Source: Lichenibacterium minor (GTDB lineage: Bacteria > Pseudomonadota > Alphaproteobacteria > Rhizobiales > Beijerinckiaceae). Taken from it: a stretch of DNA of 64,000 nucleotides. The stretch spans positions 62,001-126,000 of the forward strand of contig NZ_QYBB01000002.1 of the NCBI RefSeq assembly GCF_004137685.1, given 5' to 3'. Under the pieces are notes generated by a model. The model worked only from the letters and a program-made list of their open reading frames with translations, was not told where the DNA came from and did not search any database. Every line of letters begins with the position of its first letter. The first letter of the stretch is position 1. Position numbers and translations under genes: made by a program. Positions 50,732 to 59,621 of the stretch are shown here, piece after piece.

Positions 50732-52147
50732 TCAGCCCTCCAGGTCGTGCTCGATGTTGGCGAACTCCTGCGGCGCCGTCCTCTTCAGGTAGAGGAACCA
50801 CGCGGCGCCGCCCAGCATGTAGGCCAGGAACAGGTAGGGCAGCAGGTTCATCGGGTAGTCCGGCACCGGATACAGGCTTCCCCAGATGACGAAGAGCATG
50901 AGGAGGATGCCCACCGCGCTCACGGCGACGTGCCGCGCCTTCAGCTCGCCGTGGCGCTTCAGGTCGAGCGGCGCCACGATGCACACCAGCAGGTAGACGA
51001 CGAGAAAGCCGAAGGTCGCCACCGTGCCGGCGTCGCCGAAGGCGTCGATGGGGCTCAGCGGCAGCAGGGCGAGCGTGACGGCCAGGGTCGCCAGCACGCC
51101 CACCAGCACGGCGCGGTGCGGCGTCCGGTGTTCGGCGTGGACCGTGCCCACGCCCGAGCCGAAGAAGCGGAAGCGCCCCATGGAGAAGATGAGCCGCGAG
51201 CCCGCGTTGATCGAGGCCAGCGCGCAGGCGAAGCCGCTGATCATCGCGGCGGCATATACGACCGTGGCGGCCCAGGGCATGCCGGCGTGGGCCGTGATCT
51301 CGGCGAAGGGCGACGACGACTTCGCGATGATGTCGGAGTCGCCGTCGAGCGCCAGCACCATGAAGTAGCTCGCCGCGACAAAGAACAGCCCCACCAGCGC
51401 GGCGCTCAGCATCACGGCGCGCGGCACGTTGCGGCGCGGGTCCGCGGTTTCCTTGGCGAGGGTGGCCGAGCTTTCGAACCCCACGAAGCTGAACACCGCG
51501 AAGGTCAGCGCCGAGCTCACGCCGCCGAGGTTGACGGACGCGAGCGGCGGCGCGCCGGCGCCGCTCCCGTGCCGGACCGTCACGACGGCGACGATGAGCA
51601 CGATGACGGCGATCGACAGCCCTTCGAGGTAGAGGCCGATCCGCGACGACAGCTTGATGTCACGGTAGGCCGAATAGCCCACGAGCGCCAGGAACAGGGG
51701 CGCCAGGATCCAGGCCGGCGGCGCCAGGGCGGCCAGGCCCAGCTGCGCCAGCACGCTGCCCAGGAAGATGCCCAGGCTGATCACCACCGCGACGGCGGTG
51801 AGCAGGTAGGCGGCGATCATCGACCAGCCCGCCATCACGCCCGCGAAGGGACCGAGGGTGCGGCCGATGTAGATGAAGAAGGAGCCCGACAGGGCGTGGC
51901 GCCGGGCCAGGACGTTGATGTTGGCGGCGACGAACAGCATCGCGATCGTCGCCACCAGGTAGGCGAGCCACGACTAGGCCCCGGCGAGCCCCGCCACCAC
52001 CGTGATGTTGATGGCCGGCGTCAGGGTCGGGGCGATGTTGGCGATGGACTGGCTCAGGGTTTCGAGCGGCGTCAGCGTGCCGTGGCGCAGGCCCGCGCGG
52101 GCCTCGCCGGCGGGCGCGAAGGCGAGGGGTTCCGTGGTGGCGCTCAT
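50732..52147 (-). pseudogene. APC-family amine/amino acid permease with in-frame amber codon
   Basis: An importer of the amino acid-polyamine-organocation superfamily, about 471 codons. It begins at ATG 52145-52147 behind GGGAG: MSATTEPLAFAPAGEARAGL, then TLSQSIANIAPTLTPAINIT, the classic N-terminal span of the family. Codon 58 is TAG (51974-51976), after VVAGLAGA. The frame continues without shift (SWLAYLVATIAMLFVAANIN) to a stop at 50732 with all later motifs intact (FSFVGFESSATLAKETADPR). A restart at GTG 51953-51955 would lose the first span and has no ribosome site. Function is probably lost, unless suppressed. It lies 26 bp after the copper amine oxidase gene, so an amine substrate is likely. 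A sequencing error is possible. Confidence 0.8.
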
Positions 52148-52173
52148 GGCGGGCTACTCCCTGGGGGCGAGGA

Positions 52174-54123
52174 TCAGCTGCGGCAGCAGGCGGACGGGGC
52201 TTCGGCGCCGTGCAGGCGGCTCGCCGCGTTCACCTCCGGGGGGAGGTCGATCGCGGGGTTGGCGTCGAAGAAGCCGGAGGGCATCAGCTTGAAGCCGCAT
52301 TCGATGCAGGGCTGCACGGGGAAGTCCTCCGGCCGCGGCAGGTGGTGCAAGCCAAAGACGTGCCAGAGCACGATGCGCTCGTCCGCGATGGACCGCCCCC
52401 GCGCCGCCATGTCGGGCAGGCCGCCCGCGCCCGTCGAGCGGTTCATGAACTCGCCGCCGGGGTAGCGCTCGTCGGGGTCGTGGGCCGTGACCCAGAGCTG
52501 GTTCTGCATGAAGGCGGCGCGGCGCCCCGAAGGCGAACCGGCCTTGACGAAGGGCACGATGGCGCTGGTCGGCATCAGCTTGTAGCCCACCGGCCGGCCG
52601 ACCGCGTTGAGCACCCCGGGGTTGATCACGCGCCAATAGCGCTGGCGCGCGGGGTCGGCGCGCCGGCCCCCGTCGCGCTCGTTCAGGAGCGGCGTTTCGC
52701 GCACGAAGAAGGCGTTGCCGTGGGGGTTGGCGTCGTCGGGCTCCGCGGCGGTGTCGCATTCGACCACGGTGTTCGAGGGCCCGTCGAGCGCGGGCTCGAG
52801 CCGGGCCACGAAGGCGTGCTGGTGGATCTGCCCTTCCACGCCCGGCGCCACCTCGGCGCCGTATTTCGACGGGGCGCCGGGCCGGCAGCCGACCGTGTTG
52901 ATGATGCCGGTGGCCTTCATCTCGAACTCGATCTCGCCGTCCTGGCGGAACATCCAGTAGGACGCGTATTCGTAGTTCCCGACCGTGCAGATGCAGGAGA
53001 TGACGAGCCTCCGGCCCCGGCGGGTTTCGGCGCGCTCGGTGCGGAAATCCCAATGCTTCCAGAGCAGGCCGGCATCCTCCTCGTGGATGCAGATGGCCTT
53101 CTCGATCGTCATGACCTCGCCCAGCATCGTGCCGAGATGGACGTCGAGATAGGCGATGTGGCCGAGGCAGTCGCAGCCGAGCTTCAACGAATTGGCGAGC
53201 TTGCCGAGCCCGTATTCGCCGATGTCGAAGACGTTCTTGCGGTGATGGGCGTTGTTCGGCGACCCGTAGGGCACCACCATCTCGACCAGCGAGGCCCGGG
53301 CGAACAGGGGGCGCCCGTCGTAGCGGATGTCGTGCAGCGTGATGGCTTCCCGGGCGTTGAAGCCGATCGCCATCGACCACTTGTCCCAGGCGATGGAATG
53401 GCCGTCGAGCGTGAAGCTCGCCCCCTGGGGCTGGACCACGTCGAGCGGCTTCAGCGCCGGCCGGAACGCGTCCCGGAACTGGCGCTCGTAGTTGACCTCG
53501 CCCATCGGCACCGGCACGATCCCGTAGTCGTCCACCCGCAGCACCGTGCCGGCCTTGAGATCGACCACGGCGTTCAGCCCCTCGATGGGATGGGCGTAAA
53601 GGTTGTCGTTCTCCCGCGTCCGCAGCCAGCAGAACGTGTGGGCGACGTGGAGCCCGTCCTCGTCGGGCGGGCCGGCGCTCCCGGCCGACCAGGGGTCCAC
53701 GCAGACGAGGCCCATGTCGGTGATGCCGCGCGCCGCGCAGGCCGCGACGAAGCGGGGATCGGCGCGCACGGCGGCCTCGATGGCGACGAACTGTTCGAGC
53801 TGGATCATCGGGCGGGCGCCCGCCACGAAGCGGCGGGACAGGATGCGGCCGTCGTCGAGCGACACCGCGACCTGCCACACGCCGTCCTCGGAATCGCGGA
53901 ACAGGTTGGCCCGCGCCCCGCGCGGCGCATCACGGCTCTGCGGCTCGAGCAGCTCGATCGTTTCGAAGAGGACATCGGCGCCGAAGCCGTCGTCGCCCCG
54001 CACGACCGCCACGACCCGGCGGATCTCGGCGGCCGACAGGGGCGCGAACGGGGCCGGCGCGGCGGCTCCGCTGGCCGGGAAAGCCCCGGCCGACGGCGGC
54101 GGCCGATCGATGACGTGATCCAT
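52174..54123 (-). CDS. Primary-amine oxidase (copper/topaquinone)
   Basis: A 649-residue enzyme that oxidises primary amines to aldehydes with release of ammonia and hydrogen peroxide. It starts MDHVIDRPPPSAGAFPASGA and has no signal peptide, so it is cytoplasmic like the Arthrobacter enzymes and unlike periplasmic E. coli TynA. TVGNYEYASYW contains the Tyr that becomes topaquinone (TxxNYE). The Asp in AYLDVHLG is the catalytic base, and copper ligands lie in HQHAF and the later VLWHVFGLHHLPRPEDFPVQ. It leads a unit with the amine permease and is divergent from an AraC regulator. Confidence 0.95.
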   Translation of the reverse strand: MDHVIDRPPPSAGAFPASGAAAPAPFAPLSAAEIRRVVAVVRGDDGFGADVLFETIELLEPQSRDAPRGARANLFRDSEDGVWQVAVSLDDGRILSRRFVAGARPMIQLEQFVAIEAAVRADPRFVAACAARGITDMGLVCVDPWSAGSAGPPDEDGLHVAHTFCWLRTRENDNLYAHPIEGLNAVVDLKAGTVLRVDDYGIVPVPMGEVNYERQFRDAFRPALKPLDVVQPQGASFTLDGHSIAWDKWSMAIGFNAREAITLHDIRYDGRPLFARASLVEMVVPYGSPNNAHHRKNVFDIGEYGLGKLANSLKLGCDCLGHIAYLDVHLGTMLGEVMTIEKAICIHEEDAGLLWKHWDFRTERAETRRGRRLVISCICTVGNYEYASYWMFRQDGEIEFEMKATGIINTVGCRPGAPSKYGAEVAPGVEGQIHQHAFVARLEPALDGPSNTVVECDTAAEPDDANPHGNAFFVRETPLLNERDGGRRADPARQRYWRVINPGVLNAVGRPVGYKLMPTSAIVPFVKAGSPSGRRAAFMQNQLWVTAHDPDERYPGGEFMNRSTGAGGLPDMAARGRSIADERIVLWHVFGLHHLPRPEDFPVQPCIECGFKLMPSGFFDANPAIDLPPEVNAASRLHGAEAPSACCRS

Positions 54124-54468
54124 TCTGACCTCGCATTCGGCCGCCAGCGCGCGTCGCGCCGGAGCTGACGCGCGCCTGATCGCCGATCAGAGCCCGTTCA
54201 GGGCGCCGGTGCGGCCCTGTTCCGAAGGCTAGGCCGCGCGGCGCGGCCCGACTTGACAATTCGCACGCCCGAGCGGGACATGATCGGCGGTGAACAGGCG
54301 CCGATCCGAAGCAACGACGAAAGAACAGGCACGCGAGATGACGATCTGTGCAGATCGGTCCAGGATCAGTGCAGTCCTCGCCCCCGGATGTCCGGCCTTT
54401 CGTCATGCGTCGCGCGATCGCGGCCGAGCGGCGGGCGCCCGGCCACGGGCGGCGTCGACCGCCCCGCC
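54124..54468. promoter_or_regulatory. Divergent control region between amine oxidase and AraC genes
   Basis: This 345-bp stretch holds no protein-like frame but several regulatory-looking motifs. CTGATCG-C-CGATCAG (54176-54190) is a perfect 15-bp palindrome. TTGACA is at 54253-54258. GATCGGCG and CGCCGATC (54282-54306) form an 8-bp inverted repeat with a 9-nt gap. The direct repeat described at 54343-54374 lies closest to the AraC gene. Together these mark it as the control region of the amine module. Confidence 0.6.
54343..54374 (+). promoter_or_regulatory. Direct repeat with 21-bp period, likely AraC operator
   Basis: GATCTGTGCAG (54343-54353) and GATCAGTGCAG (54364-54374) match in 10 of 11 positions and are 21 bp apart start to start, two helical turns. 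AraC-type proteins bind direct-repeat half-sites with exactly this 21-bp spacing (araI1-araI2). The site is 95 bp upstream of the AraC-type gene and about 220 bp from the divergent amine oxidase start. That the adjacent regulator binds here is inferred. Confidence 0.6.
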
Positions 54469-55509
54469 ATGACGGCCCCCGCGCCGCCCGGGCCGGACCC
54501 CACCGCGCCGCGGATCCGGGCCGCCGCGACCGCGGGCCTGTGCGCCGCGATGCGCCGGGCGGGGGCCGAGCCCGACGCCGTTCTGGGGCGCTTCCACCTG
54601 TCGGAAGGCGCGCTCGAGGAGCCCTCGTCCTGGCTCGACCTCGCGGATTATTGCGGGCTGCTCGACCAATCGGCGCGGCGCTGCGGCAACGCCGCCTTCG
54701 GGTGGGAGCTCGGGCTCGCCCAGGGGACGGGCATCCTGGGCGACATCGCCGAGGTGGTGGCGACCGCCCCCACCCTGGGGGCCGGCCTCGCCGCGGTGTC
54801 GCGGTGCTTCGGCGCCCTGCAGGAGCAGACCGCCGTGACGCTGGACCGGCGGGACGGGGACGCGGCGCTGTCCTACCAGGTCCGGGACGGCCGCATCGTG
54901 CATCGGCGGCAGGACGCCGAGCTGAGCCTGGGCGCCCTGATCGCGCTCCTCCGCGGCGTCCTGGGCGAGCGCTGGACCCCAGAGGAGATCCACGTCGAAC
55001 ATGCGACGCGCGACCTGCGCGGGCTGCCCGAAAGCCTGCGGGGGGCGCGCCTGTGCGTCGGCCGCCGCCGCAACGCCATCCTGATCCCCGGCCCGGCGCT
55101 GGACGCCCTCGTCCCCACGGCCGACCCGTGCCGCCACGGCGCCGTGGTCCGGCGGATCGAGCGGCGGCTCGCGGACCGCCGCGGGGAAGACTTCGTCGGC
55201 GCGGTGACGCAGCAGATCCGCGACGCCCTGGCGGACGGCAAGCCGGGCCTGGCCCCCGTCGCCCGCCGGCTCGGCCTGTCGGGCCCCGCCCTGTACCGCA
55301 GGCTGTCGGCCTGCGGGGTGGATTATTCGGACCTCCGGCGCGACCTCAGGCGCGAACTGGCGCTCGGCGCGCTGGCCGACCCGCAGCTGCCGCTGACCGA
55401 GGTGGCCCTCATGCTCGGCTATTCCGAGCTGAGCGCCTTCAGCCGCGCGTTCCGCGGCTGGAGCGGCCTGGCGCCGCTGGCCTACCGGCGGCGCCACCTC
55501 GCGTCCTGA
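54469..55509 (+). CDS. AraC-family transcriptional regulator
   Basis: A 346-residue regulator from ATG 54469 (MTAPAPPGPDPTAPRIRAAA); the frame is open upstream, but that part is not protein-like. The N-terminal half matches the Arabinose_bd domain (LGRFHLSEGALEEPSSWLDL, GILGDIAEVVATAPTLGAGL, LSYQVRDGRIVHR). The last 100 residues are the two-helix-turn-helix AraC domain: LAPVARRLGLSGPALYRRLS and LTEVALMLGYSELSAFSRAF. It is divergent from the amine oxidase-permease unit and most likely activates it in response to an amine or its product. Confidence 0.92.
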   Translation: MTAPAPPGPDPTAPRIRAAATAGLCAAMRRAGAEPDAVLGRFHLSEGALEEPSSWLDLADYCGLLDQSARRCGNAAFGWELGLAQGTGILGDIAEVVATAPTLGAGLAAVSRCFGALQEQTAVTLDRRDGDAALSYQVRDGRIVHRRQDAELSLGALIALLRGVLGERWTPEEIHVEHATRDLRGLPESLRGARLCVGRRRNAILIPGPALDALVPTADPCRHGAVVRRIERRLADRRGEDFVGAVTQQIRDALADGKPGLAPVARRLGLSGPALYRRLSACGVDYSDLRRDLRRELALGALADPQLPLTEVALMLGYSELSAFSRAFRGWSGLAPLAYRRRHLAS

Positions 55510-55512
55510 CCG

Positions 55513-55540
55513 CGGGCCGGCGGCTCGCCCCGCCGGCCCG
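55513..55540 (+). terminator. 9-bp hairpin after the AraC gene
   Basis: CGGGCCGGC (55513-55521) and GCCGGCCCG (55532-55540) form a perfect 9-bp stem with a 10-nt loop, 4 bp past the stop. It separates the AraC gene from the endonuclease-type gene. Confidence 0.55.
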
Positions 55541-55610
55541 GATCCGCTAAGCCGAGGCGCGACCGACGTCGAAGCCGGGCGTCGAAGCCGTCGCCGACCG
55601 GGAGCCCGCC

Positions 55611-56627
55611 CTGACCCCTGCCATCCGCCGCGACGCCGTCCCCGCCCTGCCGCTCCCCGACCCCGCGCTTCTGCGCGGGGCGGCCGAAGGCGAAGCGTCC
55701 CGGGCCCTGCACGACGCCCTGGCGGCGCGCGTGCCGGCGCTGCACCTCGTGGAGGCGCGCCAGCCCAAGGCGCCGCCGCCGCCGCCCGAACGGCTGCGCA
55801 TCGCCGCCTGGAACCTCGAACGCTGCACCCGGGTCGAGGCCTCGGCGGCGCTGCTGCGGCGCGCCGGCGCGTCCGTGGCGCTGCTGAGCGAGATGGACCT
55901 CGGCATGGCGCGCTCGGGCAACCGGCACACGACGCGGGACCTCGCCGAAGCGCTCGGCGCCGGCCACGCCTTCGGGGTCGAGTTCGTCGAGCTCGGGATC
56001 GGCTTCGGGAACGAGCTCGCGCGCGTCGCCGGCGAGACCAATGCCGGCGCGCTGCACGGCAATGCCGTCGTGTCCGCCCTGCCGGTGCGCGACCCTTTCG
56101 TGGTCCCGCTCGACGCGGGCGGCGCGTGGTTCGGGCTCGACTGGCATCACCGGCGGCTCGGCGGCCGCGTGGCGGTGGGGGCGACGGTGGACTTGGCGCG
56201 CGGGCCCGTGCTGATGGTCAGCGTCCACCTCGAGAACAGGTCGACCCCGGCGGACCGCCGCGCCGCGATGGAGCGGCTGCTCGCCGTGCTGCCACCCGGC
56301 ATGCCGGCCGCCGTGGCGGGCGACCTCAACACGGCCGGGATGCCGGACCCGTCGGCCGAGCCCGACCTCGGCTGGTTCGAGCGCCCGGACGCGCGCGAGC
56401 CGCTGTTCGGCGCCATGCGCGACGCGGGCTTCGACTGGCTGCGCCCCAACGCGCCGGAGCAGACGCGGCGCCACGTTCCCGACGGGCGACGCGCGCCCTG
56501 GGTGCAGCGCATCGACTGGTTCTTCACGCGCGGCCTCCACGCCTCCGAACCGCGCACCTGGGCGGCGGTGGACGGCGACGGCGCCCCGCTGTCCGACCAC
56601 GAGCTGATCACGGTCGACGTCGCCTGA
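55611..56627 (+). CDS. Endonuclease/exonuclease/phosphatase family protein
   Basis: A metal-dependent phosphodiester hydrolase of the EEP fold. Motifs are LRIAAWNLERCTRVEASAAL (Asn), LLSEMDLGMARSGNRHT (Glu), VSVHLENRSTP (His), AVAGDLNTAGM (D-x-N) and PLSDHELITVD (SDH). The first GTG (55731) gives 298 residues, but the frame is open 60 codons further with no ATG, GTG or TTG. CTG 55611-55613 lies 6 nt behind GGGAG, and about 90% of codons between it and 55731 end in G or C, so a CTG start giving 338 residues is preferred. The target (nucleic acid, lipid or sugar phosphate) is unknown. Confidence 0.85.
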   Translation: MTPAIRRDAVPALPLPDPALLRGAAEGEASRALHDALAARVPALHLVEARQPKAPPPPPERLRIAAWNLERCTRVEASAALLRRAGASVALLSEMDLGMARSGNRHTTRDLAEALGAGHAFGVEFVELGIGFGNELARVAGETNAGALHGNAVVSALPVRDPFVVPLDAGGAWFGLDWHHRRLGGRVAVGATVDLARGPVLMVSVHLENRSTPADRRAAMERLLAVLPPGMPAAVAGDLNTAGMPDPSAEPDLGWFERPDAREPLFGAMRDAGFDWLRPNAPEQTRRHVPDGRRAPWVQRIDWFFTRGLHASEPRTWAAVDGDGAPLSDHELITVDVA

Positions 56628-56663
56628 AACCGATGGTGCGGCCGGCGACGGCGTTCCGACAGG

Positions 56664-57920
56664 CTATCTCCGGCCGTCTTCGCGGTGCTTGGCGAACTCC
56701 GAGCGCGCGATGGCCCGCGCGTGGACCTCGTCGGGCCCGTCGGCGAGGCGTAGCGTCCGCATGTGGGCCCAGGCCGAGGCGAGGGGGAAGTCGCCGCACA
56801 CGCCGGCCCCGCCATGCGCCTGCACGGCATCGTCGATGATCTTCAGCGCCATGGCGGGCGCCTGGACCTTGATCATGGCGATCTCGTCGCGCGCCGCCTT
56901 GTTGCCCTGCCGGTCCATCACGTCGGCGGCCTTCAGGCACAGGAGCCGCGACATCTCGATGTCGATGCGGGCACGCGCCACCCGCTCCTCCCACACCGAC
57001 TGGTCGGCGACGCGCTTGCCGAAGGCCGTGCGCGACAGCAGCCGCTTCGCCATGGCGCCCAGCGCTTCCTCGGCGACGCCGATCGCCCGCATGCAGTGGT
57101 GGATGCGCCCCGGCCCGAGCCGACCCTGCGCGATCTCGAAGCCGCGCCCCTCCCCGAGCAGCATGGCGGAGCCCGGCACCCGCACGCCGTCGAGCGTCAC
57201 CTCGGCGTGGCCGTGCGGCGCATGGTCGTAGCCGTAGACGTCGAGAAGCCTGTCGACCCTGAAGCCCGGCGACGCGGTGTCGACCAGGATCATGCTCTGC
57301 TGGCGGTGGCGCTCGGCGTCCGGATCCGTCTTCACCATGACGATGACGACCGCGCAGCGCGGGTCGCCGAGCCCGGACGACCACCATTTACGCCCGTCGA
57401 TCACGTAGCCGTCGCCGTCGCGCCGCGCGGTGGCGCGGATGTTGGTGGCGTCCGAGGATGCGACGTCGGGCTCGGTCATCAGGAAGGCCGAGCGGATCTC
57501 GCCCCGCATGAGCGGCGCGAGCCAGCGCTCCTTCTGGTCCCGCGTGCCGTAGCGGAACAGCACCTCCATGTTGCCCGTGTCGGGCGCCGAACAGTTGAAC
57601 ACCTCGGAAGCCCAAGGGATGCGGCCCATCTCCTCGGCGCAGAGCGCGTATTCGAGGTTGGTGAGCGGCTCGCCCTCGAAGGCGAAGCCGTCGTCGGCCG
57701 GGTGGTGCGCCCCCGCGGGCGGCATGAACAGGTTCCACAGCCCCTGCCGGCGCGCCTTCTCCTTCAGCGCCTCGACGACGGGCAGGACCTTCCAACGCTC
57801 GCCGGCACGGGCCTGGGACTCGTATTCGGCCCGGCGCGGCCGTACCTCGGCTTCGATGAAATCGCGCACGCGGTCGCGGAACAGCGTTTGGCGCCCGCCC
57901 AATGAGAAGTCCAAGCCCAC
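56664..57920 (-). CDS. Acyl-CoA dehydrogenase
   Basis: A 418-residue FAD enzyme that introduces a 2,3-double bond in acyl-CoAs. It starts [40 protein letters not shown] is the FAD/substrate-binding loop, followed by [20 protein letters not shown], and [20 protein letters not shown] with [20 protein letters not shown] are the C-terminal signatures. The pattern is close to the ACAD10/11 subgroup, which acts on long or hydroxylated chains. It is not next to other beta-oxidation genes. It converges with the EEP gene. Confidence 0.94.
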   Translation of the reverse strand: MGLDFSLGGRQTLFRDRVRDFIEAEVRPRRAEYESQARAGERWKVLPVVEALKEKARRQGLWNLFMPPAGAHHPADDGFAFEGEPLTNLEYALCAEEMGRIPWASEVFNCSAPDTGNMEVLFRYGTRDQKERWLAPLMRGEIRSAFLMTEPDVASSDATNIRATARRDGDGYVIDGRKWWSSGLGDPRCAVVIVMVKTDPDAERHRQQSMILVDTASPGFRVDRLLDVYGYDHAPHGHAEVTLDGVRVPGSAMLLGEGRGFEIAQGRLGPGRIHHCMRAIGVAEEALGAMAKRLLSRTAFGKRVADQSVWEERVARARIDIEMSRLLCLKAADVMDRQGNKAARDEIAMIKVQAPAMALKIIDDAVQAHGGAGVCGDFPLASAWAHMRTLRLADGPDEVHARAIARSEFAKHREDGRR

Positions 57921-58078
57921 CTCCCCGCGTGTTCACGATTTTCAGGGAGACTAGGCCCGACCATACCGGATCGTCAAATGCCGGCCGGAGCCGGCACCCG
58001 TTGCCCGCGCCATGGGGGCGAGGGGACGGCGCGGCACCGCGCCATCCCCGTCCGGCCCCCGTCGAAGGGTGGCGCGGA

Positions 58079-58690
58079 TCAATCCTGCGGCATGGTCTCG
58101 TTCAGCTTGTCGTAGCTCTTCACCACGACGTCGACGTTGCCCGGGTACTGCAGCTTGGGGACCGTCGGCAGCGCGGCGTTGAGCTGGTCCACGGTGTCCT
58201 TCTTGTCCTTCGCGGAAATCTGCTTGTCCGCCTCGACCTGGGCGATCTGCTTCTTGATGACCGCATCCGGGCCGATATACTGCTTGGTCTGCGGGTCGAT
58301 GCCGGCCATCACGATGCCGATGTTGCTTTCGACGGCATCGTACTGCTTGTAGTCGGCGAACTTGTATTTCTGCGCCGTGGCGTCGAGCTTGGCGAGGGTG
58401 GCGGGGTCGGGCTGGTCGGTGCCGTCGGGCAGCTTGTCCAGGATGGCGTTCACCTCCTTGTTGGCGGCGACGAACTGGTCGACCAGCGCCGGCGTGAGCG
58501 CCATCTGCTGCACCCCGGCGGCGTCGGCCGCGGCGTCGGCGGCGGGGGTCTGCGGGGCCGCGGGGGAGCCCGGCGCGGCGGGGCTCGCGGCGGGCGCCGA
58601 CTGGGCGGCGGCGAGGCCCGGCGCCGCGAGGGCCAGGCCGAGGCCCAGGAGAACGGGGGCGAGCAGGGCTGGCGAGAGGGTGGCGCGCAT
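58079..58690 (-). CDS. Secreted hypothetical protein
   Basis: A 203-residue protein from ATG 58688-58690 behind GGAAGGA. A Sec signal (MRATLSPALLAPVLLGLGLA) ends near GLAAAQSA, followed by an Ala/Pro-rich linker (PAASPAAPGSPAAPQTPAAD). The mature part is helical: LTPALVDQFVAANKEVNAIL, QKYKFADYKQYDAVESNIGI and KKQIAQVEADKQISAKDKKD. It contains no Cys and no membrane anchor. The pattern of conserved Tyr/Lys-rich helices resembles small periplasmic proteins of alphaproteobacteria (DUF2059-like or similar), but I cannot assign a family. Confidence 0.75.
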   Translation of the reverse strand: MRATLSPALLAPVLLGLGLALAAPGLAAAQSAPAASPAAPGSPAAPQTPAADAAADAAGVQQMALTPALVDQFVAANKEVNAILDKLPDGTDQPDPATLAKLDATAQKYKFADYKQYDAVESNIGIVMAGIDPQTKQYIGPDAVIKKQIAQVEADKQISAKDKKDTVDQLNAALPTVPKLQYPGNVDVVVKSYDKLNETMPQD

Positions 58691-59210
58691 GGGACGTGTC
58701 CTTCCGGTTCGGGCGAGCCGGCGTCCCGCATCCGGCCGAACCGGACCGGCAAGCGTCGTCTCCCCGGCCCACAACGCGCTCGCCGCCCGGCGGGTCCTCG
58801 CGAGATGCGCGACGCCCGGCCCGCCCGGCGCCGGCGGCCGAAACAACGGCAATGGAACCGCGGGGCGCAGGCCGCTCCACGGCCCGCCAAGACTGAAGAT
58901 CCGTCCCGCGTTTTCAGAACAACGCCGCCTTGACAGCGCCGCGAAAAAGGCTCCTGCTTGACGAGACCGGGTTTCACGGGCGTCGTCTTGAGTTCAAGCG
59001 CCCGAAAGTCCGGTCGGCGGCGGCCGAAAGTCCGGAAGGGCTCGCGGCCACGAGGACCGCGCCCCCGTCCCGTCGCGGCCGGGAGCACGGTCGGGCGGGA
59101 TGACCTCCAGGGCCGGGCTCACATCCACCGTCCGACGACGGGCGCCGCGACCGGCGCGATGCTCGGCCAACCTGCTCGGCCGACGGGGCCGGCAACGAGG
59201 AAGACGCGCC
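58691..59210. other. Intergenic region with direct repeat, 520 bp
   Basis: No protein-like frame or RNA gene is evident. CCGAAAGTCCGG occurs twice (59002-59013 and 59024-59035) with a 22-bp period. CTTGA-GT-TCAAG (58987-58998) is a 12-bp palindrome, and TTGACA is at 58930-58935 without a clear -10. These may be control sites for the gene at 59211. Confidence 0.45.
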
Positions 59211-59471
59211 ATGAGTTTCAGCTCCAAGGCCCCCGCGGACGCCCGCGCCAAGGCGGAATCGAAGTTCCACCTGGCCGATCGCCGCAAGAGCGAGGCCGAC
59301 CAGGCCGTGGGCGAGGCCCGCGCCGCCAAGAACGCCGAAGCCCAGAAGACCGCCCGCCTGAAGGCCCTGCGCCTCGCCAAGGAGGAGGCCGACCGCGCCG
59401 CCGCGGCCGCGGCCCCCCCGGCCGTCAAGGCCCCGGCCAAGCGCAAGGCCCGCGTCGCCGCCACCGCTTGA
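59211..59471 (+). CDS. Small Lys/Ala-rich hypothetical protein
   Basis: An 86-residue protein from ATG 59211 behind GAGGAA (MSFSSKAPADARAKAESKFH). It is strongly helical and charged: LADRRKSEADQAVGEARAAK, TARLKALRLAKEEADRAAAA, ending VKAPAKRKARVAATA. Charge distribution suggests a coiled coil with a basic tail that may bind nucleic acid. Similar small proteins seem to occur in other Hyphomicrobiales. Function unknown. Confidence 0.75.
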   Translation: MSFSSKAPADARAKAESKFHLADRRKSEADQAVGEARAAKNAEAQKTARLKALRLAKEEADRAAAAAAPPAVKAPAKRKARVAATA

Positions 59472-59537
59472 CGGGTTCGCGGTCCGGTCGAACCGGGCGG
59501 GAAGCGCCGGGACGGGCGACGGAGCGGGAGCGCTTCC

Positions 59538-59571
59538 GGGAGCCGTCATGAGCCATGGGGCGACGGCTCCC
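59538..59571. terminator. 10-bp hairpin between convergent genes
   Basis: GGGAGCCGTC (59538-59547) and GACGGCTCCC (59562-59571) pair perfectly with a 14-nt loop, midway between two convergent genes. A second inverted repeat, GGAAGCGC (59500-59507) with GCGCTTCC (59530-59537), directly precedes it. Confidence 0.6.
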
Positions 59572-59621
59572 TCGCGGCGCGACCCCGGAGTGGAGCCATC
59601 GTCGGCGGCTCACGGCGGCCT

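Noticed and set aside
58930-58960. Sigma-70 promoter with TTGACA at 58930
   Set aside because: No acceptable -10 hexamer lies 15-19 nt downstream.
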